Shown here: in pieces, positions 26,092 through 34,309 of the stretch
How the letters are laid out: each line of letters begins with the position of its first letter
How positions within the stretch are numbered: position 1 is the first letter of the stretch
Source: Accumulibacter phosphatis
GTDB taxonomy: Bacteria; Pseudomonadota; Gammaproteobacteria; Burkholderiales; Rhodocyclaceae
Direction of reading: 5' to 3'
DNA: 64,000 nucleotides
Assembly (NCBI RefSeq): GCF_000024165.1
Contig: NC_013194.1
Coordinates: forward strand, 1,550,001 to 1,614,000
Notes under the pieces: model-generated
What the model saw: only the letters and a program-made list of their open reading frames with translations
Database searches by the model: none
Told to the model about the DNA's origin: nothing
Translations under genes and position numbers: made by a program

Positions 26092-26100
26092 AGGCGCACA

Positions 26101-27414
26101 ATGGCAGTCCTTCACGACTACTCGAAAAGGCCAATGCCTCTCGCGCCGCGCATTCTCGTCTGCCTTGCCTCCGAGCACATCATGCAGAACACGCTGCCTG
26201 CACTGCGCCTGCGGCCCGCGCACGTCGTCATCGCGGCCAGTGACGCCGAGCCCGCGCGCAAGGGCGCCGACCAGGTCGGCCAGGTACTGCACGATGCGGG
26301 CTGGCCCGCTGGGGCGGTCCGGATTGTCGAGCACGCTCCCGACCATGATCTTGCGAGCGTCGCCCGGTATGCCCGCGAACTTGCCACCGATCTGCAGCAT
26401 CGGCATCCAGGACTGCCGATCGATCTCAATGCCAGCGGCGGCACCAAGGTGATGTCCTTCGGCTTCCTCGGAGCGTTCGCCGGCCTCGGCGATGCCTGGT
26501 ATTGCGATGTACGCCACGGCCTGCTCGAACATCTGGGCGGCGCCGCATCCCTGGCCTTGCCGGCCGACATGCTCAGGCTGACCGATGCCCTGCAGATGCA
26601 GGGCTATCGCGTGGTCGCCGATCCCACCTGGGACATTGATTTCGCCAGCGCTGCCGCCGCGCGCGCCGACCTGACCGATCTTCTCGCGCGCGAGGCACCG
26701 CAGCTGAATGGCTTTTTCGGTTACGTCAATCGCCTTACGCGCGCAGCGCTACCGCAGACCCGGCCCGACGGGAGTCTGACACGGCCCTTCCGGCGCGAAG
26801 TTATCGCCGAACGCCAGTTGTTCAGGAGCAACCACGAACTGGCGCGCCTGTTCGAGCAATCCGCCATCTGGCAATGGGACGCTGATCGCTGCTTCGTGTT
26901 CGCCGACGAGGCTGCCGCCAGGTACGCTGGTGGCGGCTGGCTGGAGGAGTGGACCTGGCTCACGCTGGCCAGGCTGCAGGCCGACGGTGTCATTCCAGAT
27001 GGTTACTGGGGCACCAATGTGCGCATCGGCGCCGGCTGTGGGATGCCAGAGATGGCGGGCAACGAACTCGATGCGGCCCTGGTGTGGCGCAACCAGTTGC
27101 TGGTGCTCGAATGCAAGACGGGCGTGCAGATCAGCACCGAAGGCGGGAGCCAGGCGATTCTCAATCGCCTCGACAGCCTGCGCCGCCACGTTGGTGGCGC
27201 GCTCGGCGAGACCTGGCTGCTGACTGCGCGGCGGCTGCAGCAGGGCCCCGGCTGTGCCGCGCGCGAGCGTGCCCGCGCCTATCGCATCCGCCTGATCGAA
27301 CCGGAGCAACTCGTGCACCTGCGTACGGAGGTCTGCGAGTGGATGGGTGTCGACGGGCAGCCGTCCACGGCTTCGACGCGCGGCACGGCCGTCGGCACGG
27401 ACGGGTCCGACTGA
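26101..27414 (+). CDS. CARF-domain PD-(D/E)XK nuclease, Card1/Can2-like (DUF1887)
   Basis: This is a 437-residue protein. The N-terminal half has a Rossmann-like CARF domain (ILVCLASEHIMQNTLPALRL and the ligand-loop motif NASGGTKVMSFG, about residues 109-120). After a helical linker, GGWLEEWTW leads into a PD-(D/E)XK nuclease core with NELDAALVWRNQLLVLECKTG (motif E-x-D ... ECK) and LNRLDSLRRHVGG. Known DUF1887 relatives (Card1, Can2) are cyclic-oligoadenylate-activated DNases/RNases of type III CRISPR systems. No CRISPR array or cas gene is in this window. An in-frame ATG at 26134 is an alternative start. Confidence 0.87.
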   Translation: MAVLHDYSKRPMPLAPRILVCLASEHIMQNTLPALRLRPAHVVIAASDAEPARKGADQVGQVLHDAGWPAGAVRIVEHAPDHDLASVARYARELATDLQHRHPGLPIDLNASGGTKVMSFGFLGAFAGLGDAWYCDVRHGLLEHLGGAASLALPADMLRLTDALQMQGYRVVADPTWDIDFASAAAARADLTDLLAREAPQLNGFFGYVNRLTRAALPQTRPDGSLTRPFRREVIAERQLFRSNHELARLFEQSAIWQWDADRCFVFADEAAARYAGGGWLEEWTWLTLARLQADGVIPDGYWGTNVRIGAGCGMPEMAGNELDAALVWRNQLLVLECKTGVQISTEGGSQAILNRLDSLRRHVGGALGETWLLTARRLQQGPGCAARERARAYRIRLIEPEQLVHLRTEVCEWMGVDGQPSTASTRGTAVGTDGSD

Positions 27415-27640
27415 AGATTCGGCGTAGAAGCGATTGCGCTGCTCGCGGTCTGGCCAGTGGGCTGGCGAACCGGTGTGGACAGACGGAAGCATGTCCATTC
27501 GCCTCGCCGTCGCTGCGCGCTCGCCCGCGTTGGCTGCTGGCGCCGCCGGCTTGATGGCGGTTACGCGCTGCCAACTTCCGGCTCGCCGGTCGCCGCTTGA
27601 GTTAGAATGCCGTTTGGCCGTCGAAGATGAGCGGCAATCC

Positions 27641-27652
27641 ATCAACGTTGAT
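27641..27652. promoter_or_regulatory. 12-base perfect palindrome upstream of the putative antitoxin gene
   Basis: ATCAACGTTGAT lies 18 bases before the ATG at 27671, and a TAGAAT -10-like hexamer sits at 27603-27608. Toxin-antitoxin operons are commonly autoregulated through such palindromes; binding here is inferred. Confidence 0.35.
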
Positions 27653-27670
27653 CGCTTCTGGAGAAAAGAG

Positions 27671-27856
27671 ATGCAACCACAAGCATTCGATCTGAACGAC
27701 ATCTTCCACGAACCCTCCGACGAGCAACTCGATGCGCTGATGGAAGAGGTTGCCGCGGCGGCGCGCAGGCATTCGCAGTCGGCGCGTGAACAATTGATGC
27801 TCCGCCTGCGTGCCGAGATCACCGCGATCAAGCTGCCCAGTCGCGCCGGGAAATGA
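27671..27856 (+). CDS. Small acidic protein, putative antitoxin of a zeta-type pair
   Basis: This is a 61-residue acidic protein (FDLNDIFHEPSDEQLDALME, then basic helices). It is placed immediately upstream of a zeta-toxin-like kinase with an ATGA overlap (27853-27856). AGAAAAGAG precedes the ATG. Size, charge, coupling and order match toxin-antitoxin architecture, and the sequence does not resemble classic epsilon antitoxin as far as I can tell. Function is inferred only from position. Confidence 0.65.
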   Translation: MQPQAFDLNDIFHEPSDEQLDALMEEVAAAARRHSQSAREQLMLRLRAEITAIKLPSRAGK

Positions 27857-28494
27857 CCGCTGGCGACAAGCCGCGGCTGATCGTCGTCGCCGGCCCCAAC
27901 GGTTCAGGAAAGACCTCGATCACGCAACAGTTGCTGATGCACGAGTGGATGGGCGGTTGCGTGTACGTCAATCCCGACTTCATTGCCCGCGATGAGTTTG
28001 GCGACTGGAACTCGCCCGAGGCGGTCATCAAGGCAGCCGAGCGGGCGACCGAGATTCGCGAACACTGCCTGACGAGCGGTCTCAGCCTGGCCTTTGAAAC
28101 CGTTCTCTCGGCACCCGACAAGCTCGACTTCATCAGCCGCGCGAAAGACGCCGGTTTCTTCATCCGCCTGTTTTTCGTCGGCACCGACGACCCGTCGATC
28201 AACGCCAAGCGGGTCGCCATGCGGGTCATGGAGGGCGGGCACGACGTTCCCATCCCAAAGATCATCGCGCGCTACACCCGGTCGCTGGCTTGTTGCTACT
28301 TTGCCGCCTGGCTGGCTGACCGCACCTACGTCTACGACAATTCGGTCGACGACGCCCGCGCCAGGCTCCTGTTTCGCGCTTCCCAAGGTCAGTTGGTGAA
28401 AACCTACGGTGAGATCAATGCGTGGGCCAGAGAGATCGCGCAAAGGCTGCTTCCCGTTCTCTCGGACGAACCGCCCGCGTCGCCATTGGCGTGA
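27853..28494 (+). CDS. Zeta toxin-like P-loop kinase
   Basis: This 213-residue protein has Walker A AGPNGSGKTSITQQLL (about residues 13-28), VNPDFIARDEFG, the conserved FETVLS stretch and RVAMRVMEGGHDVP followed by RYTRSL and VYDNS. This pattern is shared by zeta-like toxins and related UDP-GlcNAc kinases of bacterial genomes. Zeta toxins phosphorylate UDP-sugars and block peptidoglycan synthesis. The ATG overlaps the stop of the small upstream gene. A non-toxic nucleotide or sugar kinase is the alternative. Confidence 0.83.
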   Translation: MTAGDKPRLIVVAGPNGSGKTSITQQLLMHEWMGGCVYVNPDFIARDEFGDWNSPEAVIKAAERATEIREHCLTSGLSLAFETVLSAPDKLDFISRAKDAGFFIRLFFVGTDDPSINAKRVAMRVMEGGHDVPIPKIIARYTRSLACCYFAAWLADRTYVYDNSVDDARARLLFRASQGQLVKTYGEINAWAREIAQRLLPVLSDEPPASPLA

Positions 28495-28506
28495 TCTGTC
28501 GCCACT

Positions 28507-29471
28507 CTATTTGCGAAGCGCTGCTTTCCAGTCACGGAAGATGTCGAGGTCCACGCCGTCCCGGTAGTTCAGCAAACCGGGAGTGAAGCCCTTCTTGCCC
28601 TTCTTGCCCTTTTCGCCGTACTGCCAGATGACTTGCCTGGTCTTGCGGTCGATCACGACAACCCGGTCGTTCAGGTCGTCCACCACCAGGACATCGCCGG
28701 TATCGGGCAGTTCCCGCGCCATCGAGCAGTGGTCCAGCATCCCGTCACCGTCCTTGACGAAGTATTCCCAGGCGATCTTGCGCGTCGCCGGGTCGAAGAT
28801 CACGACGCTCTGGGCTTCCAGAAATCCGCCACGATGACCTGCTTGCCGTCCACCGTCGGGAAGGCATCCGAGGGGTAGCGGATGTTGGGCGCCTTGACGC
28901 TGCACAGCACCTTGCCTTCGCGGGTGATGCGCGAGATCCAGGCGTCCCTGATTGCGGTAACCAGGATGTCGCCGTTGTCCATCGGCGTCGCTCCGTTGGG
29001 GTAGGCCAGTTCGTGCGGCGGGTTGTGCCGGCACCGGCCCGGCGTGCCCCATTGGCTGACGAGCTTGTTGTCCGGGGGGTCGATGATCAGCACGCGGCAG
29101 TTGCGAATGTCGGCGGTGATGAACTTGCCGTCGGCGAGCAGGTGCGCGTCGTCAGGGTAGTTCAACAGCCCGTCGGCGCTGCCGCGGGTGTCGGGTGTGC
29201 CGCAGGTCCAGATGAGTGCGCGCTTTTCGTAGTCGACGAGGTGAACATCGAAGTTGTCTTCCTCGCTCACGGCCAACTGTTTGCCGTCGGCCGAGAAGTT
29301 GACGTCTTCGTTGCCGCGATAGACCTTCAGGTTCGGCGAGGGAAATTCCCAGACGATACGCTTGTCGGGCGCCACTTCCAGCAGGCGGTTGTTGCGCCGA
29401 TCGGCGATGACGATCGGGTAAGGTGGCGGTTTGCCCCCGGACGGCACCGGGTTCTTGCGGTTTCCCGTCAC
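28507..29471 (-). pseudogene. Beta-propeller protein gene split by a frameshift
   Basis: The 5' part reads PIVIADRRNNRLLEVAPDKR and continues through several NHL/PQQ-like blades to VDGKQVIVADFWKPRAS, then a stop near 28800. The 3' part continues the same propeller in another frame (QSVVIFDPATRKIAWEYF to the end at 28507). Restoring one C in the CCC run at about 28815-28817 joins the two into one continuous protein, so the gene has lost one base or the assembly has an error there. No signal peptide is visible at the start. It resembles secreted arylsulfotransferase-like propellers. It lies 9 bases downstream of the carbonic anhydrase gene. Confidence 0.72.
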
Positions 29472-29480
29472 TGGCGGATA

Positions 29481-30152
29481 TCAGAGACTTTCCATCACCA
29501 CTCGCTGATTCAGCGGCTGCACCGGTCGGGCATTGTCGGCAAAGCGCTCCCGATAGCGCGCCAGTTGGCCGGCGGAGAGCTCCAGCGCTTGCTTGAGCAC
29601 GATCCAGTCGACGCCCTCGGTGCAGGGCGGGCTGGTCAGGGAACCCGGATAGCGGTAATAGCGGCGCGAGGTCGGCAGGAGGCGGCTGACGTCGACCATG
29701 ATCCCCGGCGGCGCATGATCGCCGTCGGCACGTGCCGGAATGAGCGGCAACAGTGCGGCCAGCAGAGGGTTTTCGGCGCCAAGGCGAAACAGCACCACGA
29801 CCGCCAGCAACTGTCCGGAGGGGCTCTTGTGCAGCAGATGCGCAGCCATCGGGAACTCCTCCCCGGCGATGCGGTCGCCACTCGGGGTGTGAAAGTGGAA
29901 CTGCTGCAGCGCGTAACGCTGGGTGCCGATGTACAACTGGTTGCCATTGCCGAAGCGCACGCGTACCGTGTGCCCGTCGTCGGCGATCTTCAAGGGCGAT
30001 GCGCGGTAGTCGAAGGTCAGGGGAGGCAGCTTCTGACGCGTGGGGGCAGTGATGTCGATTGGCGACTGCTGGCGCCCGGTCTCGCAGGTCGATGCCCAGG
30101 CGTGGGCGGCGGACAGGACAGCCGCCAAGAGAAGCAACACAAGGTGTTTCAT
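29481..30152 (-). CDS. Alpha-class carbonic anhydrase, exported
   Basis: This enzyme converts CO2 and bicarbonate in the periplasm. It has 223 residues with a signal peptide (MKHLVLLLLAAVLSAAHAWA), QQSPIDI near the N-terminus, the zinc histidines in LQQFHFHTPSGD and MAAHLLHKS, and the catalytic Thr region GSLTSPPCTEGVDWIV. The position that is usually a conserved Glu after HFH (SEH or SEN in relatives) reads SGD here, so part of the proton/hydroxide network differs. A GTG at 30164 would overlap the GST stop (GTGA) and add four residues. Confidence 0.9.
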   Translation of the reverse strand: MKHLVLLLLAAVLSAAHAWASTCETGRQQSPIDITAPTRQKLPPLTFDYRASPLKIADDGHTVRVRFGNGNQLYIGTQRYALQQFHFHTPSGDRIAGEEFPMAAHLLHKSPSGQLLAVVVLFRLGAENPLLAALLPLIPARADGDHAPPGIMVDVSRLLPTSRRYYRYPGSLTSPPCTEGVDWIVLKQALELSAGQLARYRERFADNARPVQPLNQRVVMESL

Positions 30153-30160
30153 GGCGGATG

Positions 30161-30817
30161 TCACAACGTGCGCTCTGCCGATGCCGCGACGGCTTGCTCA
30201 ATCCATTGCCGAACCGATGGACGTTGCCATTGTTGCTGCGCGTAGGCAGCCAGCCTGTCGGGTACGGCATCGCCGTTCATGACCAGGCGGTTGAGCATCA
30301 ATGCCAGGTCTGTGTCGGCAATGCTCCATTCGCCGAAGAGATCGGTTGCGCCTTTGCCGAGCAGCGCGTCGCTGGCGGCAAAGAGCCTGTTGGCAGATGC
30401 CCTGGCTGCGTCCGAGAGCGGTTGGTCGCTCGGTTTCAGGAATACCACTTCGGTCGGGCGTTCCTGCCGAATCGCCAGGAAGTCGCTGCGCAGCCAGGCC
30501 TGAATCTGCCGGGCCCTGGCACGGGGGCGAAGCGCGCCTGGAAAGATGGCGCGGTAGCCTGGGCTGGGGAAGGCCTCGTCAAGGTACTCGGCGATGGCCG
30601 ACGATTCGGCAAGGCTGAAATCACCATGCCGCAACATCGGCACGCGACAGGTGAGCGAAGTGGATGCATACTCGGCACTGTAGTTTTCGCGTGCCGCCAG
30701 ATCCAGCGAGCGGATGGCGAAGGCCAGGCCCTTCTCCTGCAGCGCGACGAAGGCGGACATCGCGTACGGGCTGAGAAAACGCGACTCGACGTAAAGAGTG
30801 AGTTGATTGGTGGCCAC
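30161..30817 (-). CDS. Glutathione S-transferase, YfcF-like
   Basis: This 218-residue GST starts at a GTG with AAGGAG 6-7 bases upstream. The N-terminal thioredoxin-like domain is LTLYVESRFLSPYAMSAFVA with RVPMLRHGDFSLAESSAIAEYL (cis-Pro and Glu-Ser glutathione-binding motif), followed by an all-helical C-terminal domain. The Ser-Pro-Tyr region matches YfcF-type enzymes. It probably protects against peroxides or electrophiles. It forms an apparent minus-strand unit with the carbonic anhydrase and propeller genes. Confidence 0.88.
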   Translation of the reverse strand: MATNQLTLYVESRFLSPYAMSAFVALQEKGLAFAIRSLDLAARENYSAEYASTSLTCRVPMLRHGDFSLAESSAIAEYLDEAFPSPGYRAIFPGALRPRARARQIQAWLRSDFLAIRQERPTEVVFLKPSDQPLSDAARASANRLFAASDALLGKGATDLFGEWSIADTDLALMLNRLVMNGDAVPDRLAAYAQQQWQRPSVRQWIEQAVAASAERTL

Positions 30818-31011
30818 CGTGGTCTCCTTGCGGGCTTGATTCCCGCGATTATGCGCCCTCCCGATGCGACGCAGGCGCAGCCATCGAAAGTCTCGTCCTG
30901 GACGTGTGCGGGCTGGTGGTACGGCGGCAGGTGGCCCTGACCGCCCTTGGTGTGATCATTTCCACGTCACCTGCTGAGCGCTCGCCGGTGGCGCCGCGCA
31001 GACCCGTCTGA
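30818..31011. other. Intergenic region before the nicotinamidase remnant
   Basis: This stretch carries the ribosome site of the GST gene on the minus strand. Nothing else recognisable is seen. Together with the remnant to its right it makes a gap of about 360 bases without an intact gene. Confidence 0.4.
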
Positions 31012-31164
31012 CTGCGCGATGCATTTCTGGAAGGCTTCAGTGTCGTTCTGCTCGTCGACGCGGTGCGCGCGGCGAATGCGCTACCCGATCACGGTGAGCG
31101 GGCGCTGGCGCCGATGTGCGCGCTTGGCGCGACTGCCGGAGATCTCGCCGAGGTGCACGCGTGA
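31012..31164 (+). pseudogene. C-terminal remnant of a nicotinamidase / cysteine hydrolase gene
   Basis: Translating from 31012 gives LRDAFLEGFSVVLLVDAVRA, then ANALPDHGERALAPMCALGA and a stop at 31164. This follows the end of PncA-type isochorismatase-fold hydrolases (LDA...G..V.V..D..R...P.D...A...M...GA). The frame has a stop just upstream (31009-31011), the catalytic Cys segment is missing, and no start codon with a ribosome site is present. The rest of the gene appears deleted. Confidence 0.5.
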
Positions 31165-31179
31165 TCCCGGGTCCGCTGG

Positions 31180-31632
31180 CTAGCCCAGTTCGCGGGCGAC
31201 CACTGCCACTGAACCGGCGTCCGGGAGTCTGGCGAGGTGTGCGAGCATGTAATCCTTGACCAGGCCAAGCAGTTCATCGACGCGGTTTGCCGGCATACCG
31301 ATCTCCGCGGCGACGGCGCGTACGGCAAGCAGTTCTTCGGCAATCAGCGAACCGTCGGCATAGGCGACCAGGAGGCAAGTGGCCAGGACCATGTCGCGTT
31401 GTGCCGCGGTCGGGAAGGCGCCGGCCGGGTTGATGTTCTGCGTCTCGGTCTGCAGCGAGTCGAAAGCCGGCCAATCATCGGCGCCGTTGCGACAGGCGTC
31501 ATAGAACTGACGAATCAGCGTGACTTCCTCGGCGGTCCGGGCGCCGTCCACCTGGGCGATGCGCAGCAGTAACTGGGTGGCGGCGACCGTCTGGTCGGCA
31601 CTGAGCGAAACGTCGGCAAACTGTGGAAACAT
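31180..31632 (-). CDS. TerB-like domain protein
   Basis: This is a 150-residue all-helical protein. QLLLRIAQVDGARTAEEVTL followed by a helical repeat and LLVAYADGSLIAEELLAVRA is the paired acidic-helix pattern of TerB/DjlA-N-like domains. TerB proteins are cytoplasmic or membrane-peripheral and bind metal. The ATG at 31632 has AAGGAG upstream. It is the last gene of the eight-gene operon, 10 bases after the AAA+ gene. TerB domains elsewhere occur with TerD, AAA+ and PspA-like genes in stress systems. Confidence 0.75.
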   Translation of the reverse strand: MFPQFADVSLSADQTVAATQLLLRIAQVDGARTAEEVTLIRQFYDACRNGADDWPAFDSLQTETQNINPAGAFPTAAQRDMVLATCLLVAYADGSLIAEELLAVRAVAAEIGMPANRVDELLGLVKDYMLAHLARLPDAGSVAVVARELG

Positions 31633-31642
31633 GGCAACTCCT

Positions 31643-33490
31643 TTAGAGGTTGATCTGACGCCGGCAATCGGCGAGCCGGGTCTGGACTTCCTGGACCGAT
31701 AGCGAGCGGAAGCGTTGCGGCAACAGTGAGCGCCGTGAGGTTTCCGAAACGGCCAGCATCTCCATGTAGCGCACCATCGCGACCTCCTGTGGCGGCATGA
31801 AATCGTCGATGGCACGGGCCAGGACAGCGGCGGTCAGGGGCGTCCGTTCGCGCTCGGCGAATTCGGCGGCGAGCAGGGCAACGGCTTCGAGATCGGCGTT
31901 CGAATAGCCGTCCAGCGCCTCGCAAGCGTCCTGCAGGGCGGCGGCGTCGAGTTCGCGCGCCACGTCGTAGCGCCGGAAAATGGCGCCGACGACAGCCGCC
32001 CGTTCGGCGGCCGTTTCGGCGTAGAAGAAGGGGATCTTGCGGTCGAGGCGTCCCGGACGCTTGATGTCGGTATCGAGCTTGTCCGGGCGGTTGGTCATCA
32101 GGATGAACAGGACCTCACCGCGGTTCTCGGGGTCGGACATGAACTCCTTGAGGCGGGCGATGACCCGCGACCCGGTGCCGCCGTCGGAGTCGCCGCCGGT
32201 GCCGAAACTGCGGTCGCCTTCGTCGATGACCAGGGCAATCGGCCCCATGGCCTTGACTGTCGCCAGTACGCGTTCGAGGTTCGCCTCGGTCGAACCGACC
32301 CACTTGGAGCGAAAATTCTTCAGCGCCACGCCCGACAGTCCGGCTTCCTTGAGAAACGCCTTGATCACGAAGGTCTTGCCGGCGCCCATCGGTCCGACCG
32401 CCAACAGCCCCATCGGCGCGCGCGCCCGGTCGCCACTGCGGATCAGGCGAGCGATTTCGAGCAGCTCACCCTTGATGTGCTCGTTGCCGCCGACGGTATC
32501 CAGCCCATGGCGAGGCTCGATGAACTCGATCAGGCCGGCACACTCTTTCTCGATCAACTCGCGCTTGCGCTGGCGGACGACGGCCATCATCTCGTTGGCC
32601 GGGTCCTCGGCATCGGGCAGTGCGCGCGTGGGATCGACGAGCTGCTGGATTTCGCTCGGTGCCATGCCGGCAGTGATGGCCGCCAGTCTTTGTGCCCGCT
32701 CGGCGGCGTTCGGGCTGCCCGCCAGCAGTTCGGCAATCAGGCTTCGCCGCTGCATCTCGTTCAGGCCCTGCGGCGCTTCGCTGGCGACGATGCTGGCCAG
32801 CTGGATAAGGCGTAGTCCGGCTGTCTGGTCAGCCAGGAGATCTGCCTCGCTGTTCGGCATGGTCGGTGCGTAATGCCGTATCGCCGCGCGGCGCGCCTCG
32901 TGGTCGGGCACCGGCAACTCGATGGCCACCACTCGCGGATGCGTCAGCAGCGCCGGGCTGATGTCGGCCAGCGATTCGCTCACCAGAATGACGACGTTGT
33001 CGCGATCGGCGAACTCCTCGTCCAGCGACCAGCGGTGCAGCGCGGTGAAGGCGCCGCGCTCGTCGAGCGACAGGAAATGCGGCTCGGCGGCCGGAAAGAT
33101 CGTCCCGGCGTAGGGAATCAGCAGCGCACTCGAGCGTTGTTCGAGCATCTGCCGTTCGAGCGATTCGAAAATGCCGGCCAGTCCCTTGCCTTCGAGATGA
33201 CGGTACAGCTCGGCCTTCCCCTGCGGACTGCTGCCGTGGACGACACGTACGCCGCGGTCGACGCTCAGTTCGAAGACCTGTTGCTTGTTGTCCTTGAGCA
33301 GCACGTCGCTGAGGAAGGGCAGCAAGGTGTAGTAGCGGTCGCCGACCCGGTAGCGGTCGAAGACATTACGGTAGAGGACGAAAACCGACGCCTCGCCGGC
33401 CAGGTACTTTTGCCGCAGCGTCTCCGCCCAGGCCGGCAGCGGCGGCCGGATGGCGCTTTCGGTATAGGAGGTGTTGCCGGCGTTGGTCAT
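31643..33490 (-). CDS. Double AAA+ ATPase with degenerate first module
   Basis: This is a 615-residue protein. Residues about 30-210 look like an AAA-type fold that has lost Walker A but keeps the sensor-1/arm pattern (VVILVSESLADISPALLTHP then IELPVPDH). Residues about 325-560 form a classical AAA+ module: Walker A GPMGAGKT at about 366-373, Walker B ALVIDEGD at about 419-426, sensor 1 LFILMTNRPDKLD and arginine fingers in KRPGRLDRK. This Cdc48/SpoVK-like layout suggests a hexameric remodelling machine. It sits between the PspA-like and TerB-like genes; PspA/ESCRT-III-like polymers are plausible substrates (inference). Confidence 0.88.
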   Translation of the reverse strand: MTNAGNTSYTESAIRPPLPAWAETLRQKYLAGEASVFVLYRNVFDRYRVGDRYYTLLPFLSDVLLKDNKQQVFELSVDRGVRVVHGSSPQGKAELYRHLEGKGLAGIFESLERQMLEQRSSALLIPYAGTIFPAAEPHFLSLDERGAFTALHRWSLDEEFADRDNVVILVSESLADISPALLTHPRVVAIELPVPDHEARRAAIRHYAPTMPNSEADLLADQTAGLRLIQLASIVASEAPQGLNEMQRRSLIAELLAGSPNAAERAQRLAAITAGMAPSEIQQLVDPTRALPDAEDPANEMMAVVRQRKRELIEKECAGLIEFIEPRHGLDTVGGNEHIKGELLEIARLIRSGDRARAPMGLLAVGPMGAGKTFVIKAFLKEAGLSGVALKNFRSKWVGSTEANLERVLATVKAMGPIALVIDEGDRSFGTGGDSDGGTGSRVIARLKEFMSDPENRGEVLFILMTNRPDKLDTDIKRPGRLDRKIPFFYAETAAERAAVVGAIFRRYDVARELDAAALQDACEALDGYSNADLEAVALLAAEFAERERTPLTAAVLARAIDDFMPPQEVAMVRYMEMLAVSETSRRSLLPQRFRSLSVQEVQTRLADCRRQINL

Positions 33491-33505
33491 GGAGTTGTGG
33501 CGCGC

Positions 33506-34216
33506 CTACATTGACTTGCCGGCAGCATCGGCCTGCGTCGTCCGCGCGCGCTTCATTTCCTCGAGTTGCTGGCGCGCCGTCACGGCGCCGCTGCTCTGAC
33601 GAAGCTTGGCGAGCTTGACGTCGAGGTCGGAATCGCGCAGTTCGGAGCCCATCTTGGCTTCGGCGACCGTCGTCTTGATGTGTTCGCGGACGTTGTCGAG
33701 CGCCCGCACTTCGGCATCGACCGACAGGCCATCGAGCTGATTCTGGATTTTCAGGCGGGCTTGCGCGCTGAGCATCTGCGCCAGCATGCGGTCCTTCTCG
33801 TCCTTGAGCTTCTGGATCTCGGACTTGACCTGCATCAGCGAGTCCTTGGCCTCCTGCGCGTCGTTGCGCGCCTGTTCCATATCCTGTTCGAGCGTCTTGA
33901 TACTCGCGTCGAGCGAGTTCTTCTTCTGGATCAGGACGATGCCCAAGTCATCCTGGCCGGTGGCCAGCGCCGTATTGAGGTCGGCGGTTACCGCTGCCAG
34001 TTCGCTGCGCTCGCCTTCAAGCCGCGCCGAAATGTCCTCGCGGCGGCGCATGATCGCCGCCGTCGCGCTCTTCAACTTGCCGTACTTCTCGATCATCGAG
34101 TCGATTGCGTTCTGGTAGGCAATCTCCGGGTGCCGTTTTTCCACGTCGGTGATCCACAGCGAGACGAAGCCCGACCAGAGGTTGGACAGACGCCCCATGA
34201 AATTGATCTCAGCCAT
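33506..34216 (-). CDS. PspA/IM30-family coiled-coil protein
   Basis: This 236-residue protein is predicted to be almost entirely helical coiled coil. The family-type elements GQDDLGIVLIQKKNSLDASI and the C-terminal EAKMGSELRDSDLDVKLAKL are present. The N-terminus (FMGRLSNLWSGFVSLW) is amphipathic and longer than in phage-shock PspA, suitable for membrane contact. The start at 34216 has AAGGAAGAAGG upstream. PspA/Vipp1 proteins are bacterial ESCRT-III relatives that bind and reshape the inner membrane. The pspB, pspC and pspF genes are absent here. The gene is 93 bases after the preceding operon gene. Confidence 0.83.
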   Translation of the reverse strand: MAEINFMGRLSNLWSGFVSLWITDVEKRHPEIAYQNAIDSMIEKYGKLKSATAAIMRRREDISARLEGERSELAAVTADLNTALATGQDDLGIVLIQKKNSLDASIKTLEQDMEQARNDAQEAKDSLMQVKSEIQKLKDEKDRMLAQMLSAQARLKIQNQLDGLSVDAEVRALDNVREHIKTTVAEAKMGSELRDSDLDVKLAKLRQSSGAVTARQQLEEMKRARTTQADAAGKSM

Positions 34217-34309
34217 CGCCTTCTTCCTTTCGTAAACCGGTGCCCCGGCCAAACATGCGTAAACTGGTGACGTCGATCGTCATCAGTCGTTCCTAAAGAT
34301 CAGCCGCGC

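Larger units (their letters stand above)
25696..26100. other. Intergenic region upstream of the CARF-nuclease gene
   Basis: This is about 400 bases with no convincing gene; the first 63 bases could belong to an extended alpha/beta hydrolase. It holds a perfect 9-base-pair GC-rich hairpin (25999-26019) without a T-tract and an inverted repeat overlapping the ribosome site of the next gene (26061-26091). Confidence 0.5.
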
